Source: Candidatus Nitrosopolaris nunavutensis (GTDB lineage: Archaea > Thermoproteota > Nitrososphaeria > Nitrososphaerales > Nitrososphaeraceae). From it: 5,669 nucleotides of DNA. The notes under the pieces are model-generated. The model had not been told where the DNA came from and searched no databases. It worked only from the letters and a program-made list of their open reading frames with translations. Within the stretch, counting starts at the first letter, position 1. Every line of letters starts with the position of its first letter. The position numbers and the translations under genes are program-made. This document shows positions 4,765 through 5,669 of this stretch, piece after piece. Where the stretch lies: the NCBI GenBank assembly GCA_002501855.1, contig DAOM01000263.1, positions 1 to 5,669 on the forward strand, given 5' to 3'.

Positions 4765-5669
4765 TTATTTCCCTGATGCTGGCGCAGCCACCAAGTTGAA
4801 AGTAGCGCTTTCGACAAACTCTCCACTTGGAACGCCCCCAACACCATCCACCGATATGACCATACTAATAGGTCCAGGTTTTGGGAACGTAATTGTTTGT
4901 ATGCCTGTTCCATCAGCAGCATGTTGGTCATGCACATCTGCAGCGGTTGTATTTCCTTGGGTAGCTTTTACGCTGTAGGTGACATCGCTTAAAACACTTT
5001 GTTGGCTATTTTTAAACAATAATCCGAATTGCGTGGGTTTTCCAGCAGTTATCGTTGAAGGTTGCCATGCAACTATCTCAATGAAATACGTTCCGCGGGC
5101 TGTTTGTATCGTTATCGGAGGTGTGGGAACTAGATTCTGGCCTTTGGGAACAGGAGGCTGCCCGTGGCCTGTCGCTTCGAGATCAAATGCATATTGAGTA
5201 GGAGGAGTTCCTCCTGTAGTGGCAGCGTAGGTTTGCGCCTGGATTGGATATGGCATAGTGGGATTAACATAAATATTATTATCTACACCATAATGCCAAG
5301 TGATTACTGTGGTGTCAAACGTCCCCGCAGGTACGGTAACCTTTGCACTACCGCCTGGTGCCACAGCTGATCCTCCAATTGCTGCAATTTTACCCCAGTA
5401 GGGAGCCGTTAATGAGAGCCCTGGTTTGGGAACAAAAGCCGATAGCCACGCAAGACTGTTCTTGTACCCAGATACAAAATCTCTCATCTCAGGTGGAATT
5501 TTGGAAGATCCCAAAGGAGTGAGGTCTAGGTCACTTAGATGGAGCGTTCCATTGTATACCTTGCCTTGGTATACGACGGTTGCTGGAGCAATCCAGTACT
5601 TGCCAGTACTGTTGAACTGCTTAAAATAAATTGTCATAAGGAAAGGCTGACCCTGTACCTGTCTCTTAT
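4765..5669 (-). CDS. Extracytoplasmic two-domain beta-rich protein (5' end off window)
   Basis: The frame is open from the right edge of the window to TAA at 4767-4765, about 301 residues. ATG 5637 is an internal Met rather than a proven start: there is no stop between it and the edge, and the paralogue at 3786-4478 has about 80 residues, including its membrane anchor, before the corresponding point. Counting from that Met, the first domain (about 1-157) matches the paralogue, with NGTLHLSDLDLTPLGS, a PYWGKI segment (79-84), VPAGTFD (102-108) and a final YAFDLEATG strand. A Pro-rich linker (160-175) leads to a second domain (about 180-286) with beta-sandwich spacing (YFIEIVAWQPSTITAGKPTQ, HAADGTG, ITFPKPGPISMVISVDGV). 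That second half resembles YtkA/Ig-like extracytoplasmic domains seen in thaumarchaeal surface proteins; this is a likeness, not an identification. It lacks a C-terminal anchor or PEFG-type sorting motif. Confidence 0.85.
   Translation of the reverse strand, partial: KRQVQGQPFLMTIYFKQFNSTGKYWIAPATVVYQGKVYNGTLHLSDLDLTPLGSSKIPPEMRDFVSGYKNSLAWLSAFVPKPGLSLTAPYWGKIAAIGGSAVAPGGSAKVTVPAGTFDTTVITWHYGVDNNIYVNPTMPYPIQAQTYAATTGGTPPTQYAFDLEATGHGQPPVPKGQNLVPTPPITIQTARGTYFIEIVAWQPSTITAGKPTQFGLLFKNSQQSVLSDVTYSVKATQGNTTAADVHDQHAADGTGIQTITFPKPGPISMVISVDGVGGVPSGEFVESATFNLVAAPASGK

Noticed and set aside
4700..5629. Several plus- and minus-strand ORFs overlapping the right-hand gene
   Set aside because: All are alternative-frame or antisense shadows of the long minus-strand frame, which has a coherent beta-rich protein sequence and a paralogue next door.

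Overview
The window looks like chromosomal DNA of an ammonia-oxidising-type archaeon (Nitrososphaeria/Thaumarchaeota, probably a soil Nitrososphaera-like lineage). The evidence is a canonical archaeal transcription factor B with a B-reader of the thaumarchaeal kind, archaeal TATA boxes about 25-30 bp ahead of start codons with no Shine-Dalgarno sequence (leaderless style), and a tRNA-Gly without an encoded CCA end. The lineage call is inference from sequence style; no 16S rRNA or amo gene is present.

Layout. Positions 1-336 are the 3' end of a helical protein of unknown function (+ strand, start off the window), closed by an eight-T run. Its neighbour is the TFB gene (484-1383, +) with a strong TATA box. 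Positions 1384-1589 are a convergent spacer in which I see nothing convincing. Then come two small minus-strand genes absent from a simple ORF scan because each is broken by one extra base: a membrane-anchored protein (1590-1914) and a small basic protein (1956-2151). Both lie directly downstream of tRNA-Gly(GCC) (2205-2279, -), which has its own TATA box. Positions 2280-2501 are an AT-rich spacer with the tRNA promoter and otherwise only weak signals.

The centre holds two uncharacterised genes facing away from each other, 2502-3122 (-) and 3159-3749 (+). They are separated by only 36 bp, and that gap carries an inverted repeat that also looks like a two-way TATA box; they are probably co-regulated. 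I could not assign either to a family.

The right third has two minus-strand genes for extracytoplasmic proteins: 3786-4478 (one N-terminal membrane anchor, TTG start) and 4765-5669 (5' end off the window). By eye they share a domain that ends in a common AGTFD segment, so they look like diverged tandem paralogues; the second has an extra C-terminal beta-sandwich-like domain. The 286-bp gap between them contains a 30-bp-spaced direct repeat, GCCCGCT-N4-CAATTAA, and an 8-bp hairpin, which are the clearest unexplained regulatory-looking structures here.

Nothing in the window is a recognisable mobile element, CRISPR array, rRNA or known defence system. The main points for follow-up are the frameshifted pair, the divergent unknown pair, the paralogous surface proteins and the direct repeat.
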